Origin: Cinnamomum chago
Taxonomy: Eukaryota; Streptophyta; Magnoliopsida; Laurales; Lauraceae
Reading direction: 5' to 3'
Length of the DNA stretch: 64,000 nucleotides
Assembly: GCA_038049695.1 (NCBI GenBank)
Contig: CP142451.1
Location: 71,936,001 to 72,000,000, forward strand
Both the position numbers and the translations under genes were made by a program. The notes below the pieces were generated by a model. That model made no database searches, was not told the DNA's origin, and saw only the letters and a program-made list of their open reading frames with translations. Positions 61,062 through 64,000 of this stretch are shown in pieces (the first letter of the stretch is position 1; each line of letters opens with the position of its first letter).

Positions 61062-61371
61062 TCCAGATTGGGACAGATTTCTCTGTTGTCTTGTAGAGGA
61101 TCGTCGACGGGATCTTGGCTTTGGTTTGGATTTATGGCAGAGAGATAGGCAGAGATTGAAGCGTAGAGAGGGAGGCAAAAAGAAATGAGATTGGGACGGA
61201 TTTCTCTATCGTCTTGTAGAGGATCGTCGACCGAATCGGGGCTGTTTGGATTTAGGGCAGAGAGATGGAGATTTGGATTTAGGGCAGAGAGATAGAGAGT
61301 GAAGCGCAGAGATGGAGGGAAGAATAGAAACGCAGAGATGGAGGGAAGAATAGAAAGAAGCGTTTATAAAA
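61062..61371 (-). promoter_or_regulatory. TATA box and non-coding first exon of the TNP2 gene
   Basis: TTTATAAACG on the minus strand at about 61362-61371 is followed by a leader made of two diverged copies of about 90 bp (61190-61280 and 61068-61160, both with GTCTTGTAGAGGATCGTCGAC) and smaller repeats of GATTTAGGGCAGAGAGAT. It ends at the donor at 61060. The leader lies about 0.8 kb inside the right end of the element, as expected for a CACTA promoter. Confidence 0.55.
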
Positions 61372-61494
61372 CACTGTTAAAGAGAAGGCGGGGATCGACT
61401 GAAAAAAAAAAAGAAAAAAACACGCGGGACGGAACTAATTGGTAATTGTAATTGAATGTCTCTCGTAAATATATATAATGTCCCTCGTAAAAAC

Positions 61495-62110
61495 ATTTTC
61501 TTCGACGCATTTAAACACATGTCGCAAAAAAACTTATTATCTGCGACACAGTAGATATACCGTGGCAAAAAATTATTATTTGCGACGTCAAAATTGCGTC
61601 CCAAATAAATGTATAATTTTTTTTCCATAATGATAGCTGAGGGAAGAAATTAGTTCTTTTTCTTAGTTTAAATTTTTTGTGACACCATATGATGGAGGTC
61701 GCTAATAATAATTATTTGCGACCAAAAAACATCAGTGTCGCGAATAAGATATTATGTGCGACGCAAAAAAGAAACTATTGCAAAAACCCTTAACTTTTTA
61801 CGACATAGCTCAGACTAAAAGTTATTTGCGACGCGGGGATTGCGTCGCTAATAGAGACACTTATTTACGACAGATGATTGTGTCGCAAATGTGTATCTAG
61901 CGTCGCGAATAATTTTACCGCCATTTGGCGCTAATGATTTTGTGACGCATTTTTTTGCAACGCACTATATTCATTGCTGAAAGTATCTATTTGCGACGCA
62001 TGAAGTCGTGTGTCGCAAATACTTAACTTGTTGCAACGGGTCTAATTTTATGTTGCAAAAAAATTATTTTTTGCGACGCTTTGGGTTGCGTCGCAAATAT
62101 TTTCGTCGCT
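61495..62110. repeat. Right subterminal repeats of the CACTA element
   Basis: About 18 copies of TTTGCGACGC / GCGTCGCAAAT and variants in both orientations, up to the inverted end. They match the left set in core sequence. Confidence 0.85.
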
Positions 62111-62119
62111 GAAAATCCG

Positions 62120-62132
62120 ATTTGTTGTAGTG
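62120..62132 (-). repeat. Right terminal inverted repeat of the CACTA element
   Basis: ATTTGTTGTAGTG, the inverse of the left end for 11 bases, followed by the duplicated GGT. Confidence 0.95.
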
Positions 62133-64000
62133 GGTTTCATAAGACCGAATTGGAGACCTATGTGTACTCTTAAAAAAAAACTCCAAAAAAAACTCTTTAA
62201 AAAAAATCTTCAAAAAAAAAAAAAACACCAAAACAAAGAAGCCTTTCGTCACATTTGAGTTTAGATTTGAGAAACTTTGGTTTTTTTCCTTTTCGGGTTT
62301 AGTGCTCGCAGAAATGTTGAGCCTTTATTCATATTGGAACACCATTTGCTCTCCTTGATGAATTCAATTTTGATAAAAAAAAAACCTCCATCATCTTGGA
62401 TTCAGATTTGAGAAATCTTGGTTCTCTTCTTTTCGGATTTAGCGCTCGCAGAAATGTTTGAGTCTATGTTCGAATTGGAACACCACTTGCTCTCTTTGAT
62501 GAATTCAATCTTGATCTTTCAAAAAAAAAAAAAAACTTCCGTCATTTTTGGGTTCAAATTCGAGAAATTCTGGTCCCTTCCCGTTCGGACTAAGTGCTCG
62601 CAGAAATGTTTGAGCTTTATTCGGATTGGAATACCATTTGCTCTCCTTTATGAATCCAATCTTGACATTTCAAAAAAATCACATCTCGTGTCCTTTCCAA
62701 GGATGCGATTTACAACATTTGTGCCTAGCGGTGCTAGTACGCCCTTTCGGGTGTACTGTATTCGCGACCGACACATTTGTATCATCAACCTTATATCATG
62801 TTACCTCGAGTGAGCCTTGCTTCTCGGTAATTTGAATTAAGGTTCACAATTGCATCTAACAGTCACTGGATCGCTCGCCCTAAGCCTACCATACTTACAT
62901 TTAGAACAGTTGTACCCCTCTATGGCTTTTTGCCTCTTTCATCTTGCTTGGGCTGGGCCATGTCCCCTCGAGCGATTTGAAAAGACAAAACCATAGTTAT
63001 TTTTTTCCATTTATGATCACTAACATTCTTGTGATTACTAATGGATCCGGTCTTGTTTTAGAAGTTTTCCAAACTAACAATGACAACCTCCTTGACCATC
63101 ACTTTCGATGAGAACAAGTACCAACTCTTGCTTCAAGAAAAGCAAAACAAGCGCACTCACAAGCGCCCCAGCAGCTGCTGAAGCATCACCTCCCTCGACA
63201 ATTCTCAAACCGGGTCGACCTCTCCTCCCGGACCATAGTCTTCGGGTCATCAGGACCATTCCCACTCCCTGCAGAAGAAACTGCACCTGCCAAGAAGCAG
63301 AAAACCACCCTTGAACATGTCGTCGCTCAGACACCAAGGGCAACAATCAAGAAAACTGAAGCCCGTGGCACTCCCACGAAGCCTCAACCTCCAAGAAACC
63401 AAGTCTGCCCCAAGACATGGTCCCCGAGACTTCCCCAAAACAAAAGGAGGTCTCAAACATCTGCAAAGCTAGCATACCTGGCCCCTCTTAAGGAGAACTG
63501 GTTCTACCCTCTCTCTCACATGAAAGAGGAAAAACAAAACTCCTCAGCAATCATTAGAAGAAAACAAACCTTCCAACAAAACCGAAGAGAGCATTCATTC
63601 TTCCTTCGTTGTCTCCCTTAAACCTTCAAAGCCTTCGGTAATCACCACCAAAGCAAAGAAAACAAAACAAAAGTCTGGGGGCAAGTTCACTGTCTCCTTC
63701 GTGTCTATTATGCAAGACACGGACTTAGACTCAGAGTCAGAAGATGATACATCGTCAAGCCAAGCTGATACTCAACAAGTTCAGCCCACTCTGACTCCAT
63801 TGGAGACACCTGCCGACATAGAAGACCCTATGTCTGCTTCCTTCGTCGTGTCAGCAACTTCGACAGAAGAAAAGACGATCTTCTTCCACAAATCGGAAGC
63901 TTCTTCACCAAAATCTTCGCTTGAACCTTTCCAAAATGAAGGTATGCCTCAACTATTCCTATATAGTCCAATGGCACAAGCTATTATGAAGAAAATGGGC
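62133..64000 (+). mobile_element. Tat-like element B, continuation to the window end
   Basis: Resumes the leader at GGTTTCATAAGACCGAATTGG, exactly where it was cut. Leader repeat units lie at 62240-62690, then the CTCGTGTCCTTTCCAAGGATG segment, and a gag start at about 63080 (TSLTITFDENKYQ) parallel to element C. The last bases reach the G-patch segment (AQAIMKKMG). Coding remains are broken and shorter than in C. The 3' LTR lies beyond the window. Confidence 0.85.

Larger units (their letters stand above)
44652..62132 (-). mobile_element. CACTA (En/Spm) transposon, 17.5 kb
   Basis: Ends CACTACAACAA and TTGTTGTAGTG, 3-bp target duplication GGT (44649-44651 and 62133-62135), dense GCGTCGC/GCGACGC subterminal repeats, and two minus-strand transposase genes. 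The uninterrupted target is seen in element C at 13118-13145, where the same leader reads through GGTTTCATAAG. Both genes carry defects, so this copy is probably not autonomous, although its ends look intact. Between the genes it carries fragments that look like host exons. The strand is given by the transposase genes. Confidence 0.95.

Overview
This window is intergenic, repeat-dense DNA from a flowering plant. No intact host gene, rRNA, tRNA or CRISPR array is visible. Plant origin is indicated by Tat-lineage Ty3/gypsy retrotransposons (two RNase H domains, a G-patch, an antisense gene before the 3' LTR), by an En/Spm (CACTA) transposon with TNP2 and Ptta-type genes, and by captured pieces of plant gene families. 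The species cannot be told from the sequence.

Layout: 1-492 is the end of one LTR. 493-3030 is a minus-oriented LTR-like repeat rich in GC palindromes. 3055-36098 is a nested stack. The outermost layer is the 3' part of Tat-like element A (internal part 3055-7251, 3' LTR in two pieces at 7252-8812 and 35119-36098). Its LTR is split by a solo LTR of another family (8813-9275 plus 32421-35113, duplication TTAAT). That solo LTR is split by a complete 23-kb Tat-like element C (9276-32415, duplication ATTTC). C in turn holds a 2.2-kb solo LTR (20930-23136, duplication TGTAC). 36099-37715 is another LTR fragment on the minus strand. 37716-41800 is AT-rich with one probable LTR carrying regularly spaced palindromes upstream of its TATA box. 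41801-64000 is a third Tat-like element, B, which runs off the window and is interrupted by a 17.5-kb CACTA element (44652-62132, duplication GGT).

The CACTA element has 11-bp inverted ends, dense GCGTCGC-type subterminal repeats, and two minus-strand genes: a TNP2-type transposase (58579-54779) and a TNPA/Ptta-type gene (47747-46060). Both can be followed through clear splice sites, but each carries about two defects. Between them lie fragments that look like host exons: the C-terminal exon of an anthranilate phosphoribosyltransferase-like gene and one exon of a plant O-fucosyltransferase-like gene.

The most interesting signals are the captured gene pieces in the CACTA element, the antisense gene of the Tat elements with a conserved TATA box, start codon and splice donor, a 10-bp stem placed about 145 bp after the TATA box of these LTRs, and the recurrence of GC-rich palindromes inside several unrelated LTRs.
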